In this document: in pieces, positions 9,223-18,883 of the stretch
Layout: every line of letters starts with the position of its first letter
Position numbering within the stretch: the first letter of the stretch is position 1
Source of the DNA: Sphingopyxis sp. PET50
Lineage (GTDB): Bacteria > Pseudomonadota > Alphaproteobacteria > Sphingomonadales > Sphingomonadaceae
DNA: 64,000 nt
Direction of reading: 5' to 3'
Assembly (NCBI RefSeq): GCF_025244705.1
Contig: NZ_CP104207.1
Coordinates: forward strand, 3,732,966 to 3,796,965
Made by a program: the position numbers and the translations under genes
The notes under the pieces: generated by a model
Told to the model about the DNA's origin: nothing
Databases searched by the model: none
Seen by the model: only the letters and a program-made list of their open reading frames with translations

Positions 9223-10310
9223 GCCGCGAGCCCGATCTTGCCGTCCCTCAGATAGCGGCGCCAGTTCGAATAGGGGGCCTGCTGGCCGGTCTCGCGCTTT
9301 TCCTGGGCGAATTCGTCATTCTCCAGCCGCGCGCGCGCCTTGTCTTCGTCGAGCCCGGTAATCCGGGCGAAATTGCCCCCGAGGATCAGCGCCTTGTCCT
9401 CGTCGGTGATCTGCGGAATGCCGAAGCGCTCCATCGATTGTTCGCTCAGCTGGAAATCGTGGAACTTTTCAAGGATCGGCTGCGAATGCAGCACCATGTT
9501 GCCCGACGAGAAAATGACCTTCTGCGGCCCGCCCCACGCCATGAAGCTCGCCATCATCTCTTCGAAATGCCCCGGCTGCTTCGTCGCGAAGGCCGAGGTG
9601 CATTCGAGATTGGCATAGATGTTCGGCATCGCCGCGAGCTGGAGCAGCGTCTCGTCCATGAACGACCAGCCGGCGTGCACGATCTCGAAGGCCAGATCGG
9701 GGAAGGCCGCGGCCGCGCCGCCGACGTCGTCGAGCTTGAACGGATTGATCGGCACCGGGCCGAGCGGCGCTGCTTTGTGGATCGCGACGATCTTGATCCC
9801 GCGGTCCTGCGCCGCCTGGAACAGCGGATAGGCGAGCTTGTCGTCATCCATCCGCCACGAACGGAACGGGTTGACCTGTGCCGGATAGAGCTTCAGCCCC
9901 ACCGCCTGCGGCAATTCGTCCATCTGTTCGTCGAATTCGCGCAGGCAGGTGTCGAGACCGAGCGTCGGGTCGAGCCCGACATAGCCGAAAAAGCGCTGCG
10001 GCCAGCGGCGGAGCGCCTCGACCGTCTTGTGGCGCGCGCAGAGCCCGTCCTTGAAATAGCTGTTGAGGCGCAGCGTGTGCGTCGCCGCCATATCGACTTC
10101 GCTCTCTAGGAAGAGAGTCCGCGCGAGGACCTCGATCGGCCAGTCGGTGCACTGTTCGGCCGCAGAAAGGCCGATGCCGGGCTGCCACAGTTCGTGCAGC
10201 CCGCACAGTTGCATCCGCATCGTCTGTGCGAAGCGGTTTTCCTCGGTATTCTCGTCGCTCATATCATAGGCATGGGTGACCGCGTCGATAATCAGATGTT
10301 TGTTTGCCAT
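9219..10310 (-). CDS. Amidohydrolase-superfamily TIM-barrel protein, module A
   Basis: A 363-residue protein resembling amidohydrolase-2/ACMSD-like decarboxylases and hydrolases. The start ATG at 10310 has GGGAGAGA upstream. Putative metal-site residues are H13 (DAVTHAYD, only one of the usual HxH pair), H178 (AIHKAAP) and H212 (EIVHAG). The late catalytic Asp of the family is Ser here (S269, FSSGNMV), whereas the paralogue at 43608 has Asp (YSDGSMV). Overall identity to that copy is high. The gene is translationally coupled to the DUF59 gene. Reaction unknown. Confidence 0.8.
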   Translation of the reverse strand: MANKHLIIDAVTHAYDMSDENTEENRFAQTMRMQLCGLHELWQPGIGLSAAEQCTDWPIEVLARTLFLESEVDMAATHTLRLNSYFKDGLCARHKTVEALRRWPQRFFGYVGLDPTLGLDTCLREFDEQMDELPQAVGLKLYPAQVNPFRSWRMDDDKLAYPLFQAAQDRGIKIVAIHKAAPLGPVPINPFKLDDVGGAAAAFPDLAFEIVHAGWSFMDETLLQLAAMPNIYANLECTSAFATKQPGHFEEMMASFMAWGGPQKVIFSSGNMVLHSQPILEKFHDFQLSEQSMERFGIPQITDEDKALILGGNFARITGLDEDKARARLENDEFAQEKRETGQQAPYSNWRRYLRDGKIGLAA

Positions 10311-10330
10311 GCGGCTCTCTCCCTTCGGCA

Positions 10331-10816
10331 TCATATCTGCGCCGCCGCAGCTGCCGAGGCGGCGGCGGGCGTTGAGCGGTTTTCAGCGGCGCGGGCGAGC
10401 GATCCGCTTAGGGTCCTCAGCACCCATTTCATGAAGCGCCGCATCACCCAGCCGAGACCGGGGACCGGATGAAAGGATGAGGTCCAGACGATGCGGGTGC
10501 CGCCGCCGGGCTGCGGCTCGAGCAGCGTCTCGCCGCGATAGTCGCGCATCGGCAGCCCGCTCAGCAGCGTGTAGGCCATCAGGCGGTCGGGGACGATCTC
10601 GACGATCTCCTCGCGCACGTCGAGACCCCAGCGCGACGACAGGACGCGGATTTCGCCGACCCCATGCGGTGCATCGAAGCCGGGGCGTTCCATGCGATAG
10701 CTGTGGACCTGGCTCCATTCGGGATAGGTCGAGGAATCGGCGAGCAACGCGAACACCGCGGCGGGCGGCGCGGCGCTGTCGCACGCATGCCGGACGGTGA
10801 TGCGCCGCGCGCTCAC
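10331..10816 (-). CDS. SRPBCC-family protein, module A
   Basis: A protein of about 161 residues with a START/SRPBCC hydrophobic-cavity fold pattern: AAPPAAVFALLADSSTYPEW near the N-terminus, then EIVEIVPDRLMAYTLLSG and the C-terminal helix. These small proteins bind hydrophobic ligands or act as cyclases or aromatases. I place the start at GTG 10816, which overlaps the monooxygenase TGA (GTGA), rather than at the upstream ATG. The paralogue at 56230 also directly follows a monooxygenase-like gene, which suggests a functional pair. Confidence 0.75.
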   Translation of the reverse strand: MSARRITVRHACDSAAPPAAVFALLADSSTYPEWSQVHSYRMERPGFDAPHGVGEIRVLSSRWGLDVREEIVEIVPDRLMAYTLLSGLPMRDYRGETLLEPQPGGGTRIVWTSSFHPVPGLGWVMRRFMKWVLRTLSGSLARAAENRSTPAAASAAAAAQI

Positions 10817-12027
10817 AGCGCCGCCTCGTTGGGGACAGGAACGTCCATCAGCATTGCGCCGTAAGGGCGGAAGACTTCGGGACTTGCGGTCACGTGCTGG
10901 CACGCGGCGCGCAGGTCGCGGTAGCGCCGCTGCAGCGCCGATCCGTCATAGAGCGGATTGGCGCCGACGAGCGAAAACAGCACGTCCATGATCGTGACGC
11001 ACTCGGCGTGGACGTGCGAAAGCATCGAGCGAAAGCGGATGCGGTCGCGCGGGGCGAAGACATCGCCGTCCTCCGCCATCGCCCATGAGGCGTTCGCTTC
11101 CGTCATCAGGAAGGCGCGCGCGGCGTCGAGACGGGTCGCGGCGGCGCCGACGCTATGCTGGACGAGCGGGTCTTCGCAGGTACGGATCGTCGGATTGAGC
11201 ACCGGCCGCTTGGTCGGCAACAGTTCGATCACGTCACCCAGCGCGCCGCGCACGATCCCGATGATGACCGCGCAATGGAACGGTCCGAGCGCCATCCATG
11301 TCGGCAGGCGGCCGAGGGGCCATGGGCTCCCGGGAAGACCGGTTCCCGCCGCAGGGGCGGCGTGATGCGCGGGCAGGACGGTGTCGATCAAGATGTCGTG
11401 GCTCATTGTCGAGCGCAGACCGAGCGCCCGCCATGTGTCGCGGATCTCGACGCGGTCGGGCGGGACCGCGAAGATGCGCGCGTCGGGAAGGCCGTTCGGC
11501 AGCATGCGGATTGCATCGCCGTCCTTGACCATCGCCGCGGCGATGAACCAGTCGGCGTCATAGGCACCGCTCGCGAGCGGCCAATGCCCCTTCAGATGCC
11601 AACCGTCGGAGGTTTCGACCGCGACGCCGCGCGGGATGAGCGAGGCGCGGGTCAGCACGCCATATTCGGGTGTATGCGCGGTCGCGATGCCGGGCTCGAA
11701 ACGCGTCCATAGCGCCGCCGATTCGACGCCGATCATCGTACTCCAGCCCGCCGAGCCGTCCAGCGAGGCGAGCGTTTCGATCACAGGCAGCGCATCGGGC
11801 AAGCGGAACCCGCCCCCGCCGAACTCGCGCGGCCAAAGCATGCGAAAGACGCCGGTCGCCGCAAGCTTGTCGAACAGCTGCTGCGGCGGCTGGCGCTCCA
11901 ACTCGGTCTTTTCGCCGGTCGCCGCGAACTCGTCCGACAGCATCCGGATGGCCGCTTCCACGCCCGCAGGCGTGAGGTCGGACAGGTCGCCGGTGCCGAA
12001 ATCGGTCTTTTGTGCAATCCCCGGCAT
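10813..12027 (-). CDS. Acyl-CoA dehydrogenase-fold flavin monooxygenase-like protein, module A
   Basis: A 404-residue protein with the acyl-CoA dehydrogenase fold. Its overall pattern (FRMLWPREFGGGGF, WPLASGAYDADWF, RALGLRSTMSHD, late RDLRAACQH) matches class-D flavin monooxygenases such as HsaA/HpaB/DszC relatives more than true dehydrogenases. It would use reduced flavin from a separate reductase; none is in the window. The third of three ATGs (12027) suits the AAGGA site best. It is the first gene of the module A operon, with a palindromic operator 40-57 bp upstream. Confidence 0.75.
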   Translation of the reverse strand: MPGIAQKTDFGTGDLSDLTPAGVEAAIRMLSDEFAATGEKTELERQPPQQLFDKLAATGVFRMLWPREFGGGGFRLPDALPVIETLASLDGSAGWSTMIGVESAALWTRFEPGIATAHTPEYGVLTRASLIPRGVAVETSDGWHLKGHWPLASGAYDADWFIAAAMVKDGDAIRMLPNGLPDARIFAVPPDRVEIRDTWRALGLRSTMSHDILIDTVLPAHHAAPAAGTGLPGSPWPLGRLPTWMALGPFHCAVIIGIVRGALGDVIELLPTKRPVLNPTIRTCEDPLVQHSVGAAATRLDAARAFLMTEANASWAMAEDGDVFAPRDRIRFRSMLSHVHAECVTIMDVLFSLVGANPLYDGSALQRRYRDLRAACQHVTASPEVFRPYGAMLMDVPVPNEAAL

Positions 12028-12066
12028 CATCATTTCCTTGATGTTATTGCCATTCCCGTGACACGA

Positions 12067-12084
12067 ATGTACCATTCGGAAAAA
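12067..12084. promoter_or_regulatory. Degenerate copy of the CCATATGG palindrome before module A
   Basis: ATGTACCATTCGGAAAAA matches 14 of 18 positions of TTGTACCATATGGAACAA, 40 bp upstream of the monooxygenase start. The two better copies are at 43529 and 54938. Likely a TetR operator (inference). Confidence 0.5.
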
Positions 12085-12223
12085 ATGATATGCAAGCCAT
12101 TTTCTTTAAATAAAAAACCTCGATATTTATTAGAGGGATAATGATCTGTTTCGGCGCTGCGGGTGACGCGGAATCCAGCGACTCGCGAGGCTGCACGCGA
12201 CCGAATTCGAGGGGGAGGATGGG

Positions 12224-12820
12224 ATGAGGATTTTATGCCTGTGTCATGATGCGGCCGGGGCGTCGAAGCGGTCCGAACTGTTCGAAGCGCACACGATCCA
12301 CAACATCGGCCACTTGCCCGCGTTTTTCCTGACCGGGCCGATCGCCAGCGCTGATGGGTCGAGCGGCGTCGGCGACGATCCGCGGCTGTGCGGATCGGTC
12401 TATTGCCTCGACGTGGCGGGACTGGACGAGGTGCGCACGATCATGGAAGCGGACCCGTTCATGCAGGGCGCATGGAATCGGATCGACTATTATGACTGGG
12501 GTACCGCCACCGGCGCGTGGGACGATCCGGCCGCGCGGCCGTTCGGTCTCGGCGCGGACTATCGCTGTTATATCGCCTTTTCGGCAGACCCCGCCGGCGA
12601 GGCGTTGATGGCCGGACCGGTCGCCCTGCTCGGCTCGACCGGACACGCCGATACGCCGCTCAGGTCGGTCGCGGTCCTCAAGGCGAATGACATGGCGGCG
12701 GCCACGGCGCAGGCGCCCGGCGCCGATCGGGTGGTTGCGATGCCGATCGCGATCGGCCGCTGGGTCGGTATTTCATCGGCGATGGAGCTGGCCGATTATA
12801 GATCGCGGATCATGTCCTAA
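12224..12820 (+). CDS. YciI-like (dimeric alpha-beta barrel) protein, copy A
   Basis: A 198-residue protein. The middle segment (SVYCLDVAGLDEVRTIMEAD followed by PFMQGAWNRIDYYDW) fits the YciI-like ferredoxin-fold domain found in small enzymes acting on aromatic or lactone intermediates. GGGGGAGG at 12211-12218 precedes the ATG. It is transcribed divergently from module A. A paralogue at 57730 ends the module B operon, so it belongs to the same pathway. Its stop overlaps that of the convergent TetR gene (12817-12820). Confidence 0.65.
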   Translation: MRILCLCHDAAGASKRSELFEAHTIHNIGHLPAFFLTGPIASADGSSGVGDDPRLCGSVYCLDVAGLDEVRTIMEADPFMQGAWNRIDYYDWGTATGAWDDPAARPFGLGADYRCYIAFSADPAGEALMAGPVALLGSTGHADTPLRSVAVLKANDMAAATAQAPGADRVVAMPIAIGRWVGISSAMELADYRSRIMS

Positions 12821-13504
12821 GCGGAGACGGCGATGCGCAGCGGCGGCTCGTCGGTGGCACGCTGTGCCGCCCGCCGTTCGCAGATCGCTTCGATACCCTT
12901 GCAGCAAAAGGCGACGATATCGCTGGTGACTTCGTGCGCGCTGCGTTCGGCCACGACATTGAGCATCGTGTCGTAGCGATGATCGATGAGTTGCCACGAA
13001 TAGACCGCCCCGACGACGAAGCTGAAGGCCCAGATCACGTCGTCGCGCGAAAGAGCGGCGCAGCTTGGCACCATCGCGTCGATCCACCGGACCATCGATC
13101 GATCGGCAACCTTCACCAGCCGGCTTGACGAAATCATGATGGGCATAGCCTAGATAGCCGCGCAGCAACGCGATTTGCGCCTTGTCGCGATCGCTGTCGC
13201 TGCATGCGCGGCGGGCGATCGGATAAGCCAGCGCATGGACGAGCTTTTCGATCCGGTCGTGGCCCGGCGCCTCGGCGACCGCCTGTTCGAGCAGCAGGCT
13301 GCGCTCACGATCGATCTCGTCCCAGGCCTGGCGTCCGACCGCCGCGAACAGGTCGGCCTTGGACCCGAAATAATGATGGATCGTGCTGAGCGGCACACCG
13401 GCGTCGCGCGCGATGTCGCGCAGCGCAGCGCCTTCAAAACCATATCGCGAAAAGACATGGATCGCGCTGTCCATCAGCGCGTCGATGGTATCGGCTTTCG
13501 ACAT
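12817..13504 (-). pseudogene. TetR-family regulator (frameshifted), paralogue of 28911
   Basis: The N-terminal HTH is clear (AALRDIARDAGVPLSTIHHYFGSKADLF in two parts, residues about 25-52). Reading changes frame near 13105: DFVKPAGEG in one frame, then VADRSMVRWIDAMV and a C-terminal ligand domain containing AFSFVVGAVYSWQLIDHRYD to the stop at 12817. It is strongly similar along its length to the intact TetR at 28911-29558, including the MSKAxTxDALM start and the ADRSMVRWIDAM and WQLIDHRYD blocks. Confidence 0.8.
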
Positions 13505-13700
13505 GGCCCCACCTCTCTCCCATGCGCCTCTGGCGCTTTTGTCCTTGGTGCCTTGGGGCGAGGTTAGACCTGTCAGGCCTGGCCGACAATCGCATTCGCG
13601 CCGGTTTTGGACGAGCGTCCGGCGTTATCGCTTGCCCGTCCCGGGTCCGGCTGGCCCATTGACGAGGCACGCCGCAAGTGCGGGAGAGAGGAGATTTTCG

Positions 13701-14225
13701 ATGAAACGTTATGTCATGGGCAATCGCGAGGACGGCCTGGCCGACATCCTGTTCGAGGACGAACTGGAGCCGCATTTCGCGGAAAACCGGATACGCGAGC
13801 TGTGGCTCAACACCGAAACGCCCGCCGATCAGTCGAACCCGGCCGACCCGGTCGCAGACCAGAAGATGTTCCACGAACCGCCCGACGGGGGCGCCGTATT
13901 CCGCCTGCTCGTGTTTCCGCCGAAGCAGGATACGCCCGATATCACGCCCGAGCAGATGGTCGAGATGCACAAGTCGATCCACAGCGTTCATATCCCCAGC
14001 ATCGAATATCTGCGCACCGCCAAGCATCCCACGATGCACAAGACCGATACGCTCAACTATTTCGTGCTGACCGAGGGTGAAATCTGGTCGCTGTCGGAAG
14101 GTAAGGACGTGTTGCTGAAGGCCGACGACGTGATGATCCAGCGTGGCTGCATGCATGGCTGGCGCAACGACAGCGACAAGCGCGCGGTGCTTGCCGCGGT
14201 GCTGATCGACTCCGACCCTGCCTGA
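13701..14225 (+). CDS. Cupin-domain protein
   Basis: A 174-residue protein with one cupin barrel: HKTDTLNYFVLTEGEIW (cupin motif 1) and DVMIQRGCMHGWRN (motif 2). The His residues would bind a metal. A GGAGAGAGGAG site precedes ATG 13701. It stands between a TetR gene (divergent) and an FAH-family hydrolase (convergent), with a terminator after it. In aromatic-acid pathways such single-cupin proteins act as dioxygenase-like or isomerase-like enzymes. The role here is not evident. Confidence 0.75.
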   Translation: MKRYVMGNREDGLADILFEDELEPHFAENRIRELWLNTETPADQSNPADPVADQKMFHEPPDGGAVFRLLVFPPKQDTPDITPEQMVEMHKSIHSVHIPSIEYLRTAKHPTMHKTDTLNYFVLTEGEIWSLSEGKDVLLKADDVMIQRGCMHGWRNDSDKRAVLAAVLIDSDPA

Positions 14226-14237
14226 GCGGGCTTGCCG

Positions 14238-14273
14238 AAGGGCGGGGCTGCCGACACCGTCGGCCCCGCCCTT
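14238..14273. terminator. GC-rich hairpin between convergent genes
   Basis: AAGGGCGGGGC(T)GCCGAC pairs with GTCGGCCCCGCCCTT around ACC. It lies between the cupin stop (+) and the FAH-family stop (-), so it is a probable bidirectional terminator. Confidence 0.65.
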
Positions 14274-14285
14274 CATGTTTCGCCT

Positions 14286-15278
14286 TTAGGCAATGTGCGG
14301 AGCGACGACGCGATTGCGAAGCGTGCCGATCGACTCGACGTCGAGTTCGATGACGTCACCCGGACGGATGATCTGCCCCGTTTCGAAGGCGCAGCCTCCG
14401 CCCACTGTGCCCGACCCCAATATCTCGCCGGGATAGAGGGTCGTGCCCGCCGACAGGAAGGCAATCAGATCCTCGAACTTGTAGTGCATCGTCGACGAAC
14501 TGCCGCGCGAGACCTGCTCGCCGTTGATGCGAACCGTCATCGCGAGCGCGTAAGGATCGGCGATCTCGTCGGCGGTGACGATGCAAGGGCCGAGGCCGTT
14601 ACAGAAGTCCTTGCCCCGCGCCGGACCTAGATTAGCTCCGCTCGCGCGCATCGCGCGCATCTGCTCATCGCGCGCCGACCAGTCGTTGAAGACCGTGTAG
14701 CCGAAGATGTGCGCGCCTGCCGCCTTGGCATCGACGCCGCGGCAGGGGGTGCCGATCACCGCGGCCCATTCCATCTCATAGTCAATGTTCTGCGAATAGG
14801 GCGGCCATTCGACATCGGCGTCGGGGCCGACCACCGCCATGCGGTTCGAGATATAATAGACGGGAAAGTCGAAATAAGCCGCGGGGACTTCGAGCATGCC
14901 CGACGCCTCGATCTCGGCGCGGGTCGCGTCGGGATCGACCGAAGCCGCTATTATCCGCCCCGCCTGGGCGGCCGCCGCCCCGCGCAGATGGTCGGGGAAG
15001 CACAGGCAGTCTCGAATCTGCGTGGGGCGCGGCAGCGGGGCGAGCAGCCGGACGTCGGCTGTCGCGTAAAGCGCAGCGGGGGGCGGATCGGCAATGAGCA
15101 CCCGCGCCTGATCCCAGCTTTCGGATCCTCCCTCGATCAGCGCCAGCATCGAAGCAAAGGGCGCCGTGTCGGCATGGGCTATTCCGGCGGTGTGTGCCAA
15201 GTCGACGACCTGGTGATCGTTATCGATCCACGCGCCGAGCCGTTCCTTGCCCTGCCATTCATAGGTGATCAGCCGCAT
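14286..15278 (-). CDS. Fumarylacetoacetate hydrolase (FAH) family protein
   Basis: A 330-residue enzyme of the FAH superfamily, which hydrolyses or decarboxylates C-C bonds in ring-cleavage products with Mg2+ or Mn2+. The C-terminal catalytic domain shows EMEWAAVIGTPCR, IFGYTVFNDWSARDEQMR, KDFCNGLGP and GTVGGGCAFE, all typical of the fold. The start is set at ATG 15278 with AGGAGG 9 bases upstream; the earlier in-frame ATG abuts that site. It is probably a late ring-cleavage step of the pathway. Confidence 0.85.
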   Translation of the reverse strand: MRLITYEWQGKERLGAWIDNDHQVVDLAHTAGIAHADTAPFASMLALIEGGSESWDQARVLIADPPPAALYATADVRLLAPLPRPTQIRDCLCFPDHLRGAAAAQAGRIIAASVDPDATRAEIEASGMLEVPAAYFDFPVYYISNRMAVVGPDADVEWPPYSQNIDYEMEWAAVIGTPCRGVDAKAAGAHIFGYTVFNDWSARDEQMRAMRASGANLGPARGKDFCNGLGPCIVTADEIADPYALAMTVRINGEQVSRGSSSTMHYKFEDLIAFLSAGTTLYPGEILGSGTVGGGCAFETGQIIRPGDVIELDVESIGTLRNRVVAPHIA

Positions 15279-15384
15279 TGTCCGCATCCTCCTGTTTTGG
15301 TTGCGGGCAGGGTGCGGCGGCGCGGCGCGGAGCGTCCAGCCAAATCCTTGGACGGACGTTTTACCTTTCCGCTCGCGGCGCGGC

Positions 15385-16306
15385 TCAGTCGAATCGCAAG
15401 TCGGTGGAACTGCCGACGCGCAGGATCGACATGAGCGCGCGCACCGCCGGTCGCGCTTCCCAGCGCGCGCGGATGGCGCAGCACATCTCCGACCCGGTCG
15501 GAAAGAGCAATTTGGCGTCGATCATCACGAAGCGCGACTGGAAGGATTCCGAGTGCTCGGCTGTGTCCGCGACCGCGACGCCGATCGCGTCGGTCGTCGC
15601 GACGACGCGTTTGACCATCGGAAAAAAATCGATGACGTGGATATGCTTGCGCCAGTCGATGCCGCGATCCTCGTATAGCGCGCGAATCTGGACGGCATAG
15701 GGGCGCGAGGCCGAGGGGCTGACGAAATCATATTTGGCGATGTCGTCGAGCCCGGGATTCTCGATGTCGAGAAGCGGGTGGCCACGGCGCACGAACAAGG
15801 CGGTGCGTAGCGCACTGTGGACCGGCTGGCGACGCAAGTCCGGCCAGTCGACAAAGGCGGCCTCGAAGCCGACCGCGATATCGATGCTGCCGTTGCGCAA
15901 TTTTTCGACCGTCCGTTCGAAAGTTGCGCCGCTGACGTCGAGCCGGATCGCGGGATGCCGTCGTAGCAATTCGGTCAGCGGCTCGATCAGATGGAATTCC
16001 ATCGAGGCCGGACAAATGCCGATACGCAGCACGCCGGCGATAGGCATCTTCGCGACCTTTGGGACGCTGGAGCAGTTCCTCGGTATCGTCGAGTAGCTTG
16101 CGCGCACGCTCGGCGAAATCGCGGCCCTGTTCGGTCAGGATCGCGCCGCGCGAGGTCCGGATGAAGATCGCGTAGCCGATCTGGCGTTCGAGATCGGCGA
16201 TGCTGCGGGTGATCGCCGACTGGGTTACTCCCGCAATCCCCGCCGCCGCGGTGAAGGATCCCGCTCGCGCGACCGCAACGACATGGCTCAACCTGCTGTC
16301 CAGCAT
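15385..16306 (-). pseudogene. LysR-family regulator (frameshifted)
   Basis: An N-terminal winged HTH (SRLSHVVAVARAGSFTAAA, then QSAITRSIADLERQIGYAIF; residues 3-55) in one frame. The LysR substrate-binding domain (GVLRIGICPASMEFHLIEPL onwards) is in another. The frame changes near 16060, after ELLQRPK. It is divergent from the CoA-transferase at 16456, the classical LysR arrangement, so it may activate that operon in response to a pathway metabolite. Confidence 0.8.
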
Positions 16307-16355
16307 TCGCCATGCGTATCATGCATGTGAAGGGACTGCAATGACCACGGATTGT

Positions 16356-16378
16356 GACTATCCATTCATTCAGCGAAT
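16356..16378. promoter_or_regulatory. Weak match to the IclR-type 24-bp element
   Basis: GACTATCCATTCATTCAGCGAAT resembles GAATATTCATTCCTATACGTGAAT (about 16 of 24 with one gap). It lies 78 bp before the CoA-transferase start. Compare the better element before the paralogous CoA-transferase at 47546-47569. Confidence 0.3.
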
Positions 16379-16455
16379 ATGTGCGGACCGCAATGAATTG
16401 GACGCTAGACGGCGGCCGATGCTTTGTACCCCAAACAAAGTGAGGAGAGGCGAAA

Positions 16456-17598
16456 GTGGCAGGGCCGCTCGCAGGCTTGCGCATTATCGAATTTGCCGGA
16501 ATCGGGCCGGGCCCCTTTTGCGCCATGATGCTGGCCGATCATGGCGCGGAGGTCATCCGCGTCGACCGCGCCGGCCGTGAGGCGAGCGGCGAGGATCCAG
16601 CGCGCGATATCCTGAATCGGTCGCGCCGCAGCCTTGCGCTCAATCTCAAGGATCCGCGCGGTATCAAGCTGGCTCGCGAGCTGTGCGCGGCCGCCGATGG
16701 TGTGATCGAAGGATTCCGGCCCGGCGTGATGGAGCGACTCGGCCTCGGCCCCGATGTGCTGCGCGCTGCCAATCCACGCCTCGTTTACGGCCGGATGACC
16801 GGGTGGGGCCAGGATGGCCCCTATGCGCAGGCGGCGGGGCACGACATCAACTACATCGCGATCTCCGGCGCGCTTCATGCCGTCGGCCGCAAGTACGGGC
16901 GGCCGGTGCCGCCGCTCAACCTCGTCGGCGATTATGGCGGTGGGGGCATGATGCTGGCTTTCGGAATGGTCGCGGCGCTGCTGCACGCCCAGCGGAACGG
17001 CGCGGGGCAGGTCGTCGATGCCGCCATGTCGGATGGGGCCGCCGTGCTGATGACGATGATGTATTCGCTGCGCGCCACCGGGCGCTGGGAGGACGATCGC
17101 GAGAGCAATCTGATCGACGGCGGCGCGCATTTCTACGACGCCTATGAAACCTCCGACGGCAAATATATCTCGATCGGTCCGGTCGAGCCGCAATTCTATC
17201 GCTTGTTGCTCGACCTGATCGGACTTGCCGACGATCCTGCCTTTTCGAACCAGATGGATCGCAGCGCCTGGCCGGCGCAGAAGGTCCGGATCGCCGAGGT
17301 GTTTCGGACCAAGACCCGCGATGAATGGTGCGCCATACTCGAAGGAAGCGATGCGTGTTTCGCGCCGGTTCTCTCGCTCGACGAGGCACCGCGCCATGTT
17401 CACAATCGCGCGCGCGGCACCTTCGTCGATGTTAACGGCACCTGGCATCCCGCGCCGGCGCCGCGCTATTCCGATACGCCTTCGTGCCCTCCGCGGCCGC
17501 TGGAGCATGGCGCTGCCGTTACCGAGAATGTGCTTGCCGCCATCGGCGTCGCGCCGCCGGCACTCGACGAACTTCGACGCGACGGCATCGTCGCCTGA
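16456..17598 (+). CDS. CaiB/BaiF-type (class III) CoA-transferase 1
   Basis: A 380-residue class III CoA-transferase that moves CoA between carboxylic acids. It shows the family opening ([19 protein letters not shown]) and MTGWGQDGP, followed by [14 protein letters not shown], where the conserved catalytic Asp sits, then [14 protein letters not shown] racemase of the AMACR branch is an alternative, since the sequence layout is shared. GTG 16456 follows GAGGAGAGG. It opens a three-gene operon with thiolase and ligase. The paralogue at 47634 is also divergent from a minus-strand gene. Confidence 0.9.
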   Translation: MAGPLAGLRIIEFAGIGPGPFCAMMLADHGAEVIRVDRAGREASGEDPARDILNRSRRSLALNLKDPRGIKLARELCAAADGVIEGFRPGVMERLGLGPDVLRAANPRLVYGRMTGWGQDGPYAQAAGHDINYIAISGALHAVGRKYGRPVPPLNLVGDYGGGGMMLAFGMVAALLHAQRNGAGQVVDAAMSDGAAVLMTMMYSLRATGRWEDDRESNLIDGGAHFYDAYETSDGKYISIGPVEPQFYRLLLDLIGLADDPAFSNQMDRSAWPAQKVRIAEVFRTKTRDEWCAILEGSDACFAPVLSLDEAPRHVHNRARGTFVDVNGTWHPAPAPRYSDTPSCPPRPLEHGAAVTENVLAAIGVAPPALDELRRDGIVA

Positions 17599-17633
17599 CC
17601 GACCAACGACCAAAATTTTCGAGGAGAATGATT

Positions 17634-18827
17634 ATGGGTTCCAACGGACGCGAAACGCTCGTCGCCGGGGTCGGTATGATCCCCTTTACCAAGCCGGGAC
17701 AGAGCGCATCCTATGACGATATGGGGGCCGAAGCGATCGCGAATGCGCTCGTTGACGCGGGGATCGGTTACGACCTCGTCGAACAGGCCTATGCGGGTTA
17801 TGTCTTCGGGGCGAGCTGCGCCGGGCAGCGCACCGTCTACAAAGCGGGAATGACGGGAATTCCGGTGGTCAACGTCAACAATAATTGTTCGACTGGTTCC
17901 TCGGCCCTTTTCCTTGCCCGGCAGGCGGTCGAAAGCGGCGCGGTCGAATGCGCGCTCGCGGTCGGTTTTGAACAGATGAACCCCGGAGCGATTGCTGCGG
18001 TCTTCACCGACCGCGTCAGCCCGTTCGTTGATTTCGATCGCACATGCGACGAACTGGTCGATGTCGAACTGCCGCTCGCGCTGCGCTATTTCGGCGGCGC
18101 CGACCAGGCGCACATGGAACGCTATGGTACGACCTTCGCCGATTTCGCGAAGGTGCGCGCCAAGGCGAGCCGCCACGCGTCGAAGAATCCGCTCTCGGTC
18201 TTCCGGAACGTGATGACCGAAGAGGAAGTACTGAATTCGCAGGTCATCTGGCCCGGCGTGATGACGCGGCCGATGGCCTGTCCGCCGACCTGCGGCGCAG
18301 CGGCGGCGATCCTCTGCTCGGACGAATTCGCGAAGAAGCACGGCATCACGCCGCAGGTTCGCGTCGCCGCGCAGGCGATGACGACCGACCGGCCGGTGGC
18401 GCTCGAATCGCGCGACATGATTGAGCTCGTCGGGCGCGATATGGCGGTGCGAGCCTCGCAGCAGGTCTATGAAAAGGCCGGCATCGGCCCCGAGGACATT
18501 CGCGTCGTCGAACTGCACGATTGTTTCGCGCACAACGAGGTGATCACTTATGAAAGTCTGGGGCTGTGCCCCGAAGGCGGCGCGCAGAAGTTCATTGCCG
18601 ACGGCGATAACACTTATGGCGGCCGCGTCGTGACCAATCCGTCGGGCGGCCTGCTGTCGAAGGGGCATCCGCTCGGCGCGACCGGGCTCGCGCAGTGTTT
18701 CGAGCTGTCGCACCAGCTCCGCGGCACCGCAGGCGACCGGCAGGTCGAAGGCGTGCGACACGCGCTGCAGCACAATCTGGGGCTCGGCGGCGCGTGCGTC
18801 GTTACCCTCTATGAAAAGGTGAACTGA
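17634..18827 (+). CDS. SCP2-type thiolase (lipid-transfer protein-like)
   Basis: A 397-residue thiolase of the SCPx/SCP2 group. The nucleophile C85 lies in NNNCSTGSS, HDCF and GHPLGATG supply the other catalytic motifs, and the length is right. It would perform thiolytic, or retro-aldol, cleavage of a 3-oxoacyl or 3-hydroxyacyl-CoA. ATG 17634 has GAGGAG 7 bp upstream. It lies 35 bp after the CoA-transferase and shortly before the ligase, so the three are likely co-transcribed. No DUF35 partner is adjacent, unlike the second thiolase at 36994. Confidence 0.9.
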   Translation: MGSNGRETLVAGVGMIPFTKPGQSASYDDMGAEAIANALVDAGIGYDLVEQAYAGYVFGASCAGQRTVYKAGMTGIPVVNVNNNCSTGSSALFLARQAVESGAVECALAVGFEQMNPGAIAAVFTDRVSPFVDFDRTCDELVDVELPLALRYFGGADQAHMERYGTTFADFAKVRAKASRHASKNPLSVFRNVMTEEEVLNSQVIWPGVMTRPMACPPTCGAAAAILCSDEFAKKHGITPQVRVAAQAMTTDRPVALESRDMIELVGRDMAVRASQQVYEKAGIGPEDIRVVELHDCFAHNEVITYESLGLCPEGGAQKFIADGDNTYGGRVVTNPSGGLLSKGHPLGATGLAQCFELSHQLRGTAGDRQVEGVRHALQHNLGLGGACVVTLYEKVN

Positions 18828-18883
18828 GCAGCCTAGACAGGATGCGACGGGGCGCCAGACCCCACGCATCTGGGAGAGATAGT

